38,065 bases of DNA from Mycobacterium sp. (GCA_011620645.1 WOYS01000110.1:93874-131938), one strand, 5' to 3'. Shown: positions 1 through 8,280, counted from the stretch's first letter. Translations and numbers: made by a program. The notes: generated from the sequence alone by a model not told the origin.

Positions 1-281
1 AGCGTCGCTCATGCGACGCCCTCGCAGGCTCGGCCGTCGCAAGTCCGCCCGATGATTCGCTCGCAAGCGTCGCTCATGCCCCTCCTTGGGTAAGCCATCA
101 CCTTAACGGCTGCGGAACCCCGGCTGCGGGAATCCCCCTAACGTGTCGAAACCCCTAATGGGGAATCCCCTAATGGGTGTGGCCGGCGGCGGGTACAGCA
201 CCGACCTCAGGCACTCCTCCCGCCGATAACATCGGTTCACGAGCTTCAGACGTCACGGAAAGGACGGGGGCAACACCACTC
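1..281. other. Upstream intergenic region of the iniB-like locus
   Basis: No supported gene. It begins with a perfect hairpin, GCGTCGC-TCAT-GCGACGC at 2-19, with no T-tract, and part of the same sequence recurs at 66-78. The array of CCCCTAAT boxes at 134-177 is listed separately. The remainder is presumably the promoter and leader of the first iniB-like gene. Confidence 0.5.
134..177. promoter_or_regulatory. CCCCTAAT box array upstream of the iniB-like gene
   Basis: A perfect palindrome CCCCTAATGGGG lies at 152-163. A near copy, CCCCTAATGGG, lies at 167-177, 15 bases downstream start to start. A degenerate copy, CCCCCTAACG, is at 134-143. The same box recurs in front of the second iniB gene at 857-887. 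Conservation at two paralogous promoters suggests a regulator site, possibly for the iniBAC activator IniR known in other mycobacteria. That assignment is inference. Confidence 0.55.
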
Positions 282-812
282 ATGGCCAACTCACTGCTCG
301 ACTTCGTGATGTCGCTGGTGCGCGATTCCGATGCCGCGGCACGCTACGCCGCCGATCCCGCCGCGGCACTCGCCGACGCCAACCTGCCGGATGTGACCAG
401 CGCCGATGTCGACCAATTGATTCCGGTCGTCACGGAATCTTTCACGTCGGCAGACCCCGCGATATCGGGTTTCGACGCGGGCGCGGCTTCTGGCCTCGAC
501 TCCAACGTGTGGGCCAGCGGTGCGGCCACCGCAGCCTTCGACGCATTCGGCATCGATGACGCGGTCGCGGTGGTGGCCCATGAACTGGACGGCTTCGCCG
601 TGCGCGAGGTGCTGAACACCCTGCCCGACGACCAATCCGCGCTACCGGGTGCCCTTGATGACCTGGTCACCGATCTGGACGACACCGATATCCCGGTCAC
701 CGCCGTCGATGATGTCCCCGTCTACGACACCCCCGTTGACACCCCCGTTGACACCCCCATTGACCAGGACGAGCCCACCCCGGACGCAACCGGCTTCGAC
801 GTCTTCGACTGA
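282..812 (+). CDS. Short IniB-type protein
   Basis: This 176-residue protein starts MANSLLDFVMSLVRDSD. Its first ~60 residues match the IniB-type N-terminal domain: an amphipathic helix, then a DPAAALADANLPDVT-like segment. The next gene carries the same layout. ATG 282 is chosen because GGAAAGGACGGGGG (257-270) precedes it and the homology begins there; an in-frame GTG at 177 would add 35 unmatched residues. The middle is acidic and Ala/Asp-rich. The tail has tandem PVDT repeats encoded by a 12-bp tandem DNA repeat (about 724-760). IniB function is not firmly known; the operon responds to cell-wall inhibitors in M. tuberculosis. I infer a tandem paralog of iniB. No signal peptide or membrane segment is evident. 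Confidence 0.75.
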   Translation: MANSLLDFVMSLVRDSDAAARYAADPAAALADANLPDVTSADVDQLIPVVTESFTSADPAISGFDAGAASGLDSNVWASGAATAAFDAFGIDDAVAVVAHELDGFAVREVLNTLPDDQSALPGALDDLVTDLDDTDIPVTAVDDVPVYDTPVDTPVDTPIDQDEPTPDATGFDVFD

Positions 813-855
813 ATCCCGACAGCGCCCACCCCGCTGCGCTCCTGCCCTCCCGAGA

Positions 856-887
856 CCCCCTAATTCTCCCCTAATCCCCTAATGGGG
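856..887. promoter_or_regulatory. CCCCTAAT box array upstream of iniB
   Basis: Three boxes are seen: CCCCTAAT at 857-864, CCCCTAAT at 868-875 and the full palindrome CCCCTAATGGGG at 876-887. It is the same palindrome as at 152-163, which ties the two iniB-type genes to one regulator. It lies about 145 bases before the iniB start. The regulator is not in the window. Confidence 0.55.
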
Positions 888-1030
888 GCACCCCGCACGC
901 CCCTGTACCGGGGCTGTGGAGGAGGGGATTCTGCCCCGTTTCACCGGGGTCGCGGCGCTCATAGCGTTGTCTTCAGTTCGCCGGACCACCCGGCGACAGG
1001 AACTACATACCTCCGGAGAAAGGCACTGAA

Positions 1031-1903
1031 ATGACCACCACCATCATCGACTACATCCTCGACCTGTTCCGTAGCCCCGACCTGGCCGGTGCCTTCGTGG
1101 CCGACCCGGAGCAGGCCCTGTGTGATGCCGGCCTGCCGAACGTCACCGCCGCTCAGCTGCAGGCCGTCGCGGCCACCGCCGCCCCGGCAGGTGTCGCCCT
1201 CGGCGGCGGAGATCCGGTGCTCGGCCTGCAGCGCGCGATCGCCGATCACCACAGCCTCGCCACCTCGTTCGCACCGATGTATGCCCCGCAGCGGATCTTC
1301 GCCCCGGAGACCGACATCGCCAGCCACAACCGGACCAACGCCGAGTTCCTGAGCCCCGACCAGAGCTCCGGTGCCAACTCCCAGGTCGGCGGCTTCAACC
1401 TCGGCTTCGGTGACATCACCTTCGGCAACAAGACGTCCAATACCGCCACCGATGGCGGGGTCGTGGTCGACGGCGACAATGCCGGCACCGTCACCACCGG
1501 CAACGGCAACGTGGTCGGCGACGAGAACATCACCGGTGACGAGAACGTGATCGGCGATGACAACACAGTGGTGGATGTCGACACCGGCAACCACTCCCCG
1601 GTCATCGTCGGTGAGGACAACGAGATTGAGGACAACGAGATTGAGGACAACTCGCAGGTTGCGGGCGACGACATCATCTCCGACAACATGGGTCCGGTGT
1701 TCAACGATGTCGACACCAGCGGCGGCAACGGTGGCGGAATCACCATCATCGACAACTCCGGCGTGCTGGACAACAGCGACGACGACAGCGTGACCACCAC
1801 CGTCGTCGACACCGATATCGACAACTCGGTGGACAACTCCGTCAACAACACCGTCGACGTAGACAACACCATCGAGACGAAGGTCGACGCCGGACTGTTC
1901 TGA
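1031..1903 (+). CDS. iniB: IniB, isoniazid-inducible protein B family
   Basis: This 290-residue protein starts at ATG 1031 behind GGAGAAAGG (1015-1023). Residues 1-60 form the IniB N-terminal domain (MTTTIIDYILDLFRSPDLAG, then DPEQALCDAGLPNVT). From about residue 140 the protein is an unusual Asn/Asp/Gly/Val repeat region. GDEN, GDDN, EDNEIEDN and DNSVDNSVNNTV recur every 5-7 residues, which suggests a beta-solenoid-like surface; this is inference from periodicity. In M. tuberculosis iniB is the first gene of iniBAC, induced by isoniazid, ethambutol and other envelope stress. Here iniA follows after 49 bases, so co-transcription is likely. M. tuberculosis IniB is longer and Gly/Ala-rich, so the tail differs. 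Confidence 0.85.
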   Translation: MTTTIIDYILDLFRSPDLAGAFVADPEQALCDAGLPNVTAAQLQAVAATAAPAGVALGGGDPVLGLQRAIADHHSLATSFAPMYAPQRIFAPETDIASHNRTNAEFLSPDQSSGANSQVGGFNLGFGDITFGNKTSNTATDGGVVVDGDNAGTVTTGNGNVVGDENITGDENVIGDDNTVVDVDTGNHSPVIVGEDNEIEDNEIEDNSQVAGDDIISDNMGPVFNDVDTSGGNGGGITIIDNSGVLDNSDDDSVTTTVVDTDIDNSVDNSVNNTVDVDNTIETKVDAGLF

Positions 1904-1952
1904 TAACCCGTCGCTTCGGCGCGCCTACGGTTGACAGCCAGGAGAGGACGAG

Positions 1953-3779
1953 ATGACGCAACCGAACGACTCGCGCAAGGTCAAGGTGATCGTCGAGCTC
2001 ATCGACCACACCACCAAGATCGCCGGTCTGTACGAGCGAGCCGACCTGACCGAACGGTTGCGCATCGCCAAGGAGCTGATCACCGATCCGCAGGTCCGGG
2101 TCGTCATCGCCGGTCAGCTCAAACAGGGCAAGAGCCAACTGCTCAACTCGCTGCTGAACATGCCGGTCGCCCGAGTCGGCGACGACGAGAGCACCGTCCT
2201 TGCCACGGTGGTGTTCTACGCCGAGACACCGACGGCCCGGCTGGTCGTGGTCAGCCCCGACGGCGCCGAGGCCGAACTCGTCGATATCGAGATGTCACAG
2301 CTGAAGGACGATCTGCGCCGAGCACCGGCTGTCAAAGGGCGCGAGGTGCTCCGGGTCGAGGTCGGTGTGCCCAGCCCGATGCTCAAGAACGGACTGGCGT
2401 TCATCGACACCCCCGGTGTGGGTGGGCACGGGCAGCCGTATCTGTCGGCAACCCTGGGCCTGCTGCCCGACGCCGATGCCGTCCTGATGATCAGCGACAC
2501 CAGCCAGGAGTTCACCGAATCGGAGCTGACGTTCATCCGTCAGGCCGTCGAAATCTGTCCGGTCGCAACGGTTGTGGCCACCAAGACCGATCTGTACCCG
2601 CGTTGGCGGGACATCGTGGCCGTCAACACCGCCCATCTGCAGCGGGCCGCCGTCAGCGCCCCGGTGATCCCGGCGAGTGCGGTGCTGCGCAGCCACGCCG
2701 TCACCCTCAACGACAAGGAACTCAACGAGGAATCCAACTTCCCTGCCATCGTGAAATTCCTGTCCGAGAAGGTGATGTCGCGGGAGAATGACCGGATCCG
2801 CGATCATGTGCTGGGCGAGATCCGCGCCGCGGCAGACCATCTGACGCTCGCCGTGAGCAGCGAACTGTCCGCACTGAACGACCCGGACATCAGGGAGAGG
2901 CTCACCGCCGATCTGGAGCGGCGTAAACAGGAGGCCCAGGATGCGTTGCAGCAGACGGCGTTGTGGCAGCAGACACTCAACGATGGCATCGCCGACCTGA
3001 CCGCCGATGTCGATCACGATCTGCGCAACAGATTCCGGCATATCACCGCGCACGCCGAGAAGGTGATCGACGGCTGCGACCCCACCCAGCACTGGGCCGA
3101 GATCGGCACCGAGTTGGAGAACGCCGTCGCCACCGCGGTGGGTGACAACTTCGTCTGGGCATATCAGCGCGCCGACGCACTGGCCGCCGGGGTCGCCAGG
3201 CTTTTCGTGGAGGCCGGCCTGGACGCGGTCGAACTGCCCAAGGTCAGCGCCCGCGATATGGGCGCCGGGTTCGGTGAGTTCAAATCGGTGGCCAGGCTGG
3301 AAGCCAAACCGATCAGGGCCGGCCACAAGGTGGTCACCGGTATGCGCGGGTCCTATGGCGGCGTGCTGATGTTCGGCATGCTCACCTCATTCGCCGGTCT
3401 GGGCATGTTCAATCCGCTGTCGCTCGGGGCTGGATTCCTGTTGGGCCGCAAGGCCTACAAGGAGGACATGGAGAACCGGATGCTGCGGGTGCGTAGCGAG
3501 GCGAAAACCAATATGCGCCGCTTCGTCGACGACATCTCGTTCGTGGTGAACAAGGAATCCCGCGACCGGTTGCGCGCGGTGCAGCGGCAGTTGCGCGACC
3601 ACTACCGGGGCATCGCCAATCAGACCAGCCGTTCGCTCAACGAATCGCTACAGGCAACTGTTGCGTCGGCCAAGATGGAGGAGGACGAGCGCAACACCCG
3701 GATCCGCGAGCTGGAGCGTCAGCTCAACATCCTCAAGCAGGTTGTCGAGAACGTCGACAAGCTCCTCGCCCCCGGTTGA
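1953..3779 (+). CDS. iniA: IniA, dynamin-like GTPase
   Basis: This 608-residue bacterial dynamin-like protein starts at ATG 1953, preceded by GGAGAGGA. The G1/P-loop GQLKQGKS is at residues 54-61, G3 DTPGVGG at 152-158 and G4 TKTD at 210-213. A helical stalk follows. A hydrophobic Gly-rich segment at about 469-500 fits a membrane-binding paddle, and the C-terminus is coiled coil. In mycobacteria IniA binds membranes and mediates GTP-dependent remodelling. It is linked to tolerance of isoniazid and ethambutol. It sits between iniB and iniC as expected. Its last codons and stop form the first unit of a three-copy 30-bp repeat. Confidence 0.93.
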   Translation: MTQPNDSRKVKVIVELIDHTTKIAGLYERADLTERLRIAKELITDPQVRVVIAGQLKQGKSQLLNSLLNMPVARVGDDESTVLATVVFYAETPTARLVVVSPDGAEAELVDIEMSQLKDDLRRAPAVKGREVLRVEVGVPSPMLKNGLAFIDTPGVGGHGQPYLSATLGLLPDADAVLMISDTSQEFTESELTFIRQAVEICPVATVVATKTDLYPRWRDIVAVNTAHLQRAAVSAPVIPASAVLRSHAVTLNDKELNEESNFPAIVKFLSEKVMSRENDRIRDHVLGEIRAAADHLTLAVSSELSALNDPDIRERLTADLERRKQEAQDALQQTALWQQTLNDGIADLTADVDHDLRNRFRHITAHAEKVIDGCDPTQHWAEIGTELENAVATAVGDNFVWAYQRADALAAGVARLFVEAGLDAVELPKVSARDMGAGFGEFKSVARLEAKPIRAGHKVVTGMRGSYGGVLMFGMLTSFAGLGMFNPLSLGAGFLLGRKAYKEDMENRMLRVRSEAKTNMRRFVDDISFVVNKESRDRLRAVQRQLRDHYRGIANQTSRSLNESLQATVASAKMEEDERNTRIRELERQLNILKQVVENVDKLLAPG

Positions 3780-3863
3780 TTCCCCGTCGCTTCGCTCGCC
3801 CCCGGTTGATTCCCCGTCGCTTCGCTCGCCCCCGGTTGATTCCCCGTCGCTTCGCTCGCCCCC
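3765..3863 (+). repeat. Three-copy 30-bp tandem repeat across the iniA stop codon
   Basis: Perfect 30-bp units occupy 3765-3794, 3795-3824 and 3825-3854, followed by a 9-base partial copy. Each unit carries CCCCCGGTTGATTCCCC and CGTCGCTTCGCTCG. The first unit contains the iniA TGA at 3777-3779, so the stop region is triplicated in the iniA-iniC gap. There are no spacers, so this is not CRISPR. Confidence 0.95.
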
Positions 3864-3882
3864 CTAAGCTGAGTAGCCATCC

Positions 3883-5394
3883 ATGAGCACCAGCGATAAC
3901 GTGCGCGCAATCCTCGGTGGCACCGTTGCGGCCTATCGGGCGGATCCGGCGTACCGGCAACGGCCCGACGTGCACGCCGAACTCGAACAGATCGAGCGCC
4001 GCCTCAACCAGCCGATGCGGATCGCACTGGCCGGGACCTTGAAGGCGGGTAAGTCCACGTTGGTCAACGCCCTCGTCGGCGAGGACATCGCCCCGACGGA
4101 CGCCACCGAGGCCACCCGCATCGTCACCCGGTTCCGGCACGGGCCATCCCCGAAGGTGACGGCCAACCACCGCGACGGCGGCCGGTCGAACGTCCCGATC
4201 GCCCGGGCGGCCGGTGACCAGCAACGCAGCCTGACCTTCAGCTTCACCGGACTGGACCCGGAGGATGTCGAGGATCTCGACGTCGAATGGCCCGCCGCCG
4301 AACTGATCGACACCACGATCATCGACACGCCGGGTACCTCATCGCTGTCGCGGGATGTATCCGAGCGGACGTTGCGATTGCTTGTCCCCAAGGACGGTGT
4401 ACCGCGGGTGGATGCGGTGGTGTTCCTGCTGCGCACGCTCAACGCCGCCGATATCGCACTGCTCAAACAGATCGGTGAACTCGTGGGAGGCACAGCGGGA
4501 TCCTCTGGAGCGCTCGGCGTGATCGGAGTGGCCTCGCGCGCCGATGAGATCGGCGCCGGGCGCATCGACGCCATGCTCTCGGCCCGCGACGTGGCCACCC
4601 GGTTCACCGCCGAAATGGACAAGACCGGGATCTGCCAGGCCGTGGTGCCGGTGTCCGGGCTGCTCGCCCTGACCGCGCGCACCCTGCGCCAGAGCGAGTT
4701 CGTCGCGCTGGAGAAGCTGGCCGGAGTGCCGTCCGCCGAACTCGCCAAGGCGATGCTGAGCGTCGACCGGTTCGTGCGCGAGGACACCTCGCTGCCGGTG
4801 GATGCCGCCACCCGCGCCGCGCTGCTGGAGCGGTTCGGGATGTTCGGTATCCGGATCTCGATCGCGGTGCTGAGCGCCGGCATCAGCGATTCGGTGGCAC
4901 TGGCTGACGAACTGCTGGAGCGCAGCGGCCTGATCGCGCTGCGCGACGTCATCGACCAGCAGTTCGCGCAGCGCTCCGACCTGCTCAAGGCTCATACCGC
5001 GCTGCTGGCGCTGCGCCGCTTCGTCCAGGTCAACCCGATCTATGCGAGCCGGCAGGTCCTCGCCGATATCGACCCGCTGCTCGCCGACGCGCATGCCTTC
5101 GAGGAGCTGCGTCTGCTGAGCCAATTACGCTCCAGGGAAACCACTTTGACCGAGGACGAGATGTCCTCGCTGCGCCGATTGATCGGCGGGTCGGGCACCG
5201 ATGCGGCCAGCAGGCTCGGCCTGGGTCCCGACGCTCCGAACGACGGCCCCCGCGCGGCGTTCGCGGCCACCCAGCGTTGGCGCCGGCGCGCCGACCATCC
5301 GCTCAACGATCCGTTCACCACCAGGGCCTGCCGGGCGGCGGTGCGCAGCGCGGAGGGACTGGTCGCCGAATTCCACGCCCGCAACAGACGCTAG
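3883..5394 (+). CDS. iniC: IniC, dynamin-like GTPase
   Basis: This 503-residue partner of IniA is close to the usual IniC length. The G1 motif GTLKAGKS is at 51-58 and G3 DTPG at 148-151. The expected G4 position reads SRAD (218-221) rather than NKxD/TKxD. The C-terminal half is helical. Start ATG 3883 follows the tandem repeat by 20 bases with no strong Shine-Dalgarno, so expression may rely on coupling or readthrough from iniA. IniC is the third gene of the classical cell-wall-stress operon. Its TAG stop shares a CTAG tetranucleotide with the stop of the convergent minus-strand gene. Confidence 0.9.
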   Translation: MSTSDNVRAILGGTVAAYRADPAYRQRPDVHAELEQIERRLNQPMRIALAGTLKAGKSTLVNALVGEDIAPTDATEATRIVTRFRHGPSPKVTANHRDGGRSNVPIARAAGDQQRSLTFSFTGLDPEDVEDLDVEWPAAELIDTTIIDTPGTSSLSRDVSERTLRLLVPKDGVPRVDAVVFLLRTLNAADIALLKQIGELVGGTAGSSGALGVIGVASRADEIGAGRIDAMLSARDVATRFTAEMDKTGICQAVVPVSGLLALTARTLRQSEFVALEKLAGVPSAELAKAMLSVDRFVREDTSLPVDAATRAALLERFGMFGIRISIAVLSAGISDSVALADELLERSGLIALRDVIDQQFAQRSDLLKAHTALLALRRFVQVNPIYASRQVLADIDPLLADAHAFEELRLLSQLRSRETTLTEDEMSSLRRLIGGSGTDAASRLGLGPDAPNDGPRAAFAATQRWRRRADHPLNDPFTTRACRAAVRSAEGLVAEFHARNRR

Positions 5395-5813
5395 GGCGCC
5401 GGATACAACGTTCTGGTCTCGTTCTGCCGAGCGCGGCGCCTGGTCGTCGTGGTCGCATCTCCCTCTTCTTCGTCATCGTCGTTCGCGCGTGAGCGGGGTG
5501 TGCGGGTCGGCTGCTCGGACGAGGACGTCTCCGATGAGGGTGCCGGGCCGATGACATCGCTGATATCGGTGGTCTCCACCGGCCTGGTGCTGGTGACCGT
5601 CGTTGTGGTGGAGTCGGTGGGCGTCGCGGTGCTACTCGAACTGTCCCCGAAGGGCGCCACATACTCCGTGGGCGCCGGCTCGTTGGTGTTGAACTGGCGG
5701 ACGACGAATATCGCCAACCACACGATGAGGCCTATCGCCGCCAGCGCCGCCACGCTGGCCGCCAACAGGGTGGGCGTTCGCTCATGCCACTTGGGATCGC
5801 CCGTCACGGCCAC
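5391..5813 (-). CDS. Small single-pass membrane protein, Ser/Thr-rich tail
   Basis: This 140-residue protein has a short cytoplasmic N-terminus, then one transmembrane segment (about residues 16-38, ending IVWLAIFVVRQF). A long low-complexity Ser/Thr/Pro region follows, with an acidic DDDEEEG patch and basic RRRARQ near the end. I do not recognise a domain. The tail is probably outside the membrane and disordered. The gene starts 16 bases after the F420 oxidoreductase gene ends, so the two are probably co-transcribed. GTG 5813 is used; GTG 5807 is also possible. Confidence 0.65.
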   Translation of the reverse strand: MAVTGDPKWHERTPTLLAASVAALAAIGLIVWLAIFVVRQFNTNEPAPTEYVAPFGDSSSSTATPTDSTTTTVTSTRPVETTDISDVIGPAPSSETSSSEQPTRTPRSRANDDDEEEGDATTTTRRRARQNETRTLYPAP

Positions 5814-5829
5814 CGATGGTAGCGCCGGT

Positions 5830-6771
5830 TCAATCCAGCTGCCGGATGACCTCTGAGGCGAAGAACGCCAGGTGGTCGAGATCGGACATGTCCAGTACCT
5901 GCAGATAGACCCGCTGGACTCCGGCCCGGGTGAACACGCCCAGCTTGTCGACGATCTCGCCGGCAGTGCCGGCCACCGGCGAATTGCCGCGCATCTCGTC
6001 GAGCTCGCGGCCGATTGCTGCGGCGCGACGGGTCAGTTCGGCCTCATCACTGCCCGTGCACAGCACGAAGGCCGCCGAGTACACCAGCGAGTCCGGGGCG
6101 CGGCCGGCGTCGGCGACCGCACTGGCGACCCGCTCGTATTGCGCCGTCAGGTCATCCGGTGAGGCGAACGGAATGTTGAACTCGTCGGCGAACTGCGCGG
6201 TGAGTGCCGGTGTGCGTTTGGGGCCCGCGCCGCCGATGATGATCGGGGGATGCGGTGTCTGCTCGGGTTTGGGCAGCGCCGGTGAATCCTTGACGGTGTA
6301 ATGCGTTCCGGCGAAGTCGAATGACTCACCGACCGGGGTGCCCCACAGCCCGGTGAGGATGTGCAGTTGTTCGGTCAATCGGTCGAAACGCTCGCCCAGC
6401 GGCGGGAACGGGATCGCGTAGGCCAGGTGCTCGGTCTCGAACCAGCCGGCGCCGATACCGAGTTCGACTCGGCCGCCGCTCATTTCGTCGACCTGGGCGA
6501 CGGCGATGGCCAATGGGCCGGGATGTCGGAAGGTGGCCGAGGTGACCAGGGTGCCCAACCGGATGGTGCTGGTCTCCCGTGCGATACCGGCCAGCGTCAC
6601 CCACGAATCTGTTGGGCCGGGCAGGCCGTCACCGGCCATCGCGACGTAGTGGTCGGACCTGAAGAACGCGGAGTATCCGAGTTGTTCGGCGGCCTGCGCG
6701 ACGGCGAGTTGGTCGGCGTACGTGGCGCCCTGCTGCGGTTCGACGAAGACGCGGAAGTCGAGGGACGGCAT
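5830..6771 (-). CDS. LLM-class F420-dependent oxidoreductase
   Basis: This 313-residue protein has the luciferase-like monooxygenase (TIM barrel) fold. It starts with a beta strand (LDFRVFVEPQ), then ADQLAVAQAAEQLGYSAFFRSDHY. RHPGPLAIAVAQVDEMSGGR and LGIGAGWFETEH are the conserved flavin/F420-site blocks of the family, and PPIIIGGAGPKRTPALTAQF is the usual C-terminal cofactor block. Such actinobacterial enzymes typically use coenzyme F420; the substrate cannot be told. ATG 6771 gives the complete family N-terminus. It probably heads a two-gene unit with the downstream membrane protein. Confidence 0.85.
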   Translation of the reverse strand: MPSLDFRVFVEPQQGATYADQLAVAQAAEQLGYSAFFRSDHYVAMAGDGLPGPTDSWVTLAGIARETSTIRLGTLVTSATFRHPGPLAIAVAQVDEMSGGRVELGIGAGWFETEHLAYAIPFPPLGERFDRLTEQLHILTGLWGTPVGESFDFAGTHYTVKDSPALPKPEQTPHPPIIIGGAGPKRTPALTAQFADEFNIPFASPDDLTAQYERVASAVADAGRAPDSLVYSAAFVLCTGSDEAELTRRAAAIGRELDEMRGNSPVAGTAGEIVDKLGVFTRAGVQRVYLQVLDMSDLDHLAFFASEVIRQLD

Positions 6772-6817
6772 AAGGCAACCTTACGGCGGGCTGGGGCGAG
6801 CCGACCCGGGGATCCGG

Positions 6818-7441
6818 CTACAGGCCGCGGCGGCTACCCTTCACCGCGGCGATGGCGTCGGCGTCTCCGTCGAAGCTCACCTGGGCCGGCTCTCGGCCCG
6901 CGGCGAACAACAACAGTTCGCCGGGTTCACCGGTGATGGTCACCGGCGCACCCTTGCCCGCAGTCGCCAGCACTTTGCCCTGCGGCGTGGTCAGCGACAC
7001 CTTCGCCGGCGCCTTCGACAGCGTCATCCGCGCGAAGGAACTCACCTGCCTGGCCAGCGATGCCGTGGTCTCGTCATCGAGAATTCTTGGCTCCCAAGAG
7101 GTTGCGGCGCGACGCACATCCTCGTGGTGAATGAACATCTCGGCGACGTTCACCAGCGGGTCGAGCAGGATGAACGGGGAGTACAGCGGCGGCCCGGCGG
7201 CGACCTTGGCGAGCAGTGCGGACCAGTCGGTGGCAGCGGTCACCTGTTCCTGCACCCGGGCGGTGTAACCGGCCAACTTCGGTATCATGATGCCCGGAGC
7301 CGCGTCGAGTCGCCGTTCCCGCACTACCAGATGTGCAGCCAGGTCGCGGGTGGCCCAGCCCTCGCACAGGGTGGGCGCATCGGGGCCGGTGGCCTGCATG
7401 GTTTCCACCAGGGCCGCGCGTTCTCTGCGGGCAACACTCAT
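6818..7441 (-). CDS. TIGR03085-type (DinB/maleylpyruvate isomerase-like) protein
   Basis: This 207-residue protein starts MSVARRERAALVETM. It contains GPDAPTLCEGWATRDLAAHL, typical of actinobacterial DinB/MDMPI-like four-helix proteins. Metal-binding histidines are expected in HLVVRERR and in the FIHHEDVRR segment. The C-terminal domain ends with a sterol-carrier-like strand pattern (APVTITGEPGELLLFAAGR). The family often acts with mycothiol or as metal-binding proteins of unknown substrate. The start overlaps the stop of the upstream lipoprotein gene as TGATG, so translation is coupled. Confidence 0.75.
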   Translation of the reverse strand: MSVARRERAALVETMQATGPDAPTLCEGWATRDLAAHLVVRERRLDAAPGIMIPKLAGYTARVQEQVTAATDWSALLAKVAAGPPLYSPFILLDPLVNVAEMFIHHEDVRRAATSWEPRILDDETTASLARQVSSFARMTLSKAPAKVSLTTPQGKVLATAGKGAPVTITGEPGELLLFAAGREPAQVSFDGDADAIAAVKGSRRGL

Positions 7442-7995
7442 CAGTACGTCTCCACACCTTCGATTCGGACGAACATGCCGTGCCCTGTTCCGTCGTTGAT
7501 GAAACGTGTCCCGGCCTCGGTGGCTTCGATCGTCCAGCCCAGAGCGGTATACGTGCGGTAATCCAGCGGGACGGTCGGGATATTGCCGAGATTGCCGGAC
7601 ACCCAGGTGACGGTCCCGTCGGCGTTGAGGTTGACGCCGTTGGCGGGGAATCCGTCGATGGTGGGCGAGTTTTCGAACTCGGCCTCGCAACCGACCGCGT
7701 CGCTGTTGATCTGGCAGCGGGTCAACCCGGATTTCGTCTCGATGTAGACGTAGCCGTTCTGCGGTTGCAGGGCGTCGGCGGCGGGCTGCCGTGGCGTGGC
7801 CGATGACGGGGGAGGCGTCGGTGTGGCGGAGGTGGTTCGGCTCGGTCGCGTGGTCGGGAAGTCCGGCTCGGTGCCCGAAGGCGCCGCACCGACCGGATTG
7901 CCGTCGGTGCTGTCACTGCATCCGGCGAGCGCCACAGTCAGTGCGATGACGCCGGTCCCGATACACGACGCTGCCCATGTCGTCCTGCTTGCCAC
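7441..7995 (-). CDS. lpqJ: LpqJ-like lipoprotein
   Basis: This protein is about 184 residues from GTG 7995. The N-terminus has a signal peptide with lipobox LAGC. A Pro/Ser/Thr-rich linker follows, then a compact domain (GYVYIETKSGLTRCQINSDA ... VPLDYRTYTALGWTIEA) with two cysteines. Size and position just downstream of iniC resemble M. tuberculosis lpqJ; the symbol rests on that and on the lipoprotein layout. It is probably anchored on the outer face of the plasma membrane. It is divergent from dnaK. The start has no good Shine-Dalgarno, so a start a few codons away is possible. Confidence 0.6.
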   Translation of the reverse strand: MASRTTWAASCIGTGVIALTVALAGCSDSTDGNPVGAAPSGTEPDFPTTRPSRTTSATPTPPPSSATPRQPAADALQPQNGYVYIETKSGLTRCQINSDAVGCEAEFENSPTIDGFPANGVNLNADGTVTWVSGNLGNIPTVPLDYRTYTALGWTIEATEAGTRFINDGTGHGMFVRIEGVETY

Positions 7996-8111
7996 GAGTT
8001 CGAGGCTACCGGGCCGAGCACCGAGTATCGGTGCAGCCCTGAGATACGCGAAATGGCTGTTCGGGCGTGCTGCCGGGCGGCCGTTTCGCGCAGCTCGGCG
8101 AGAGTCCTTTG

Positions 8112-8141
8112 CCGGCGGGGAACAAACCGGCGGGGAACAAA
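8112..8141 (+). repeat. Perfect 15-bp tandem duplication containing the SigH -35
   Basis: The 15-mer CCGGCGGGGAACAAA occurs at 8112-8126 and again at 8127-8141. Each copy carries GGAACA; only the second is correctly spaced from a CGTT -10 element. Confidence 0.95.
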
Positions 8142-8159
8142 ACTGCGACGGGGCCCGTT
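8134..8159 (+). promoter_or_regulatory. SigH-type promoter of dnaK operon
   Basis: GGAACA (8134-8139), a 17-base spacer and GTT (8157-8159, within CGTT) match the mycobacterial SigH consensus GGAAY-N16-20-GTT. The clpB promoter in this window has identical hexamers and spacing. dnaK is a known SigH target in M. tuberculosis. The leader to the ATG would be about 115 bases and contains both HAIR sites. Confidence 0.75.
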
Positions 8160-8173
8160 GACCGTTTCGACAA

Positions 8174-8194
8174 CTTGAGTGACTCAGACTCAAC
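8174..8194 (+). promoter_or_regulatory. HAIR operator 1 (HspR) at dnaK
   Basis: CTTGAGT-N7-ACTCAAC matches the HspR-associated inverted repeat CTTGAGT-N7-ACTCAAG at 13 of 14 positions. It lies just downstream of the SigH -10, so bound HspR would block initiation or early elongation. Confidence 0.9.
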
Positions 8195-8228
8195 TATGAC
8201 TTGACAGGCGACAGCTTTCAGGTGCAGG

Positions 8229-8249
8229 CTTGAGCGAGGTTCACTCAGA
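8229..8249 (+). promoter_or_regulatory. HAIR operator 2 (HspR) at dnaK
   Basis: CTTGAGC-N7-ACTCAGA is a second, weaker HAIR copy with the same 7-base spacing, 55 bases downstream of the first. A TTGACA at 8201-8206 between them could be a vegetative -35, but no good -10 follows. Confidence 0.75.
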
Positions 8250-8280
8250 TCCTATTCAAGCTACACAGGAGGCAGTAACT

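Noticed and set aside
3765..3863. CRISPR-like short repeats
   Set aside because: Units are directly adjacent with no spacers, and the first is part of the iniA coding end.
8201..8230. Vegetative promoter TTGACA for dnaK
   Set aside because: The -35 is perfect, but the best -10 (CAGGCT, 18 bases later) is poor, so it is mentioned only as a possibility.
8230..8280. Upstream in-frame start for dnaK
   Set aside because: It lies in the second HAIR site, has no ribosome binding site, and adds residues not found in DnaK.
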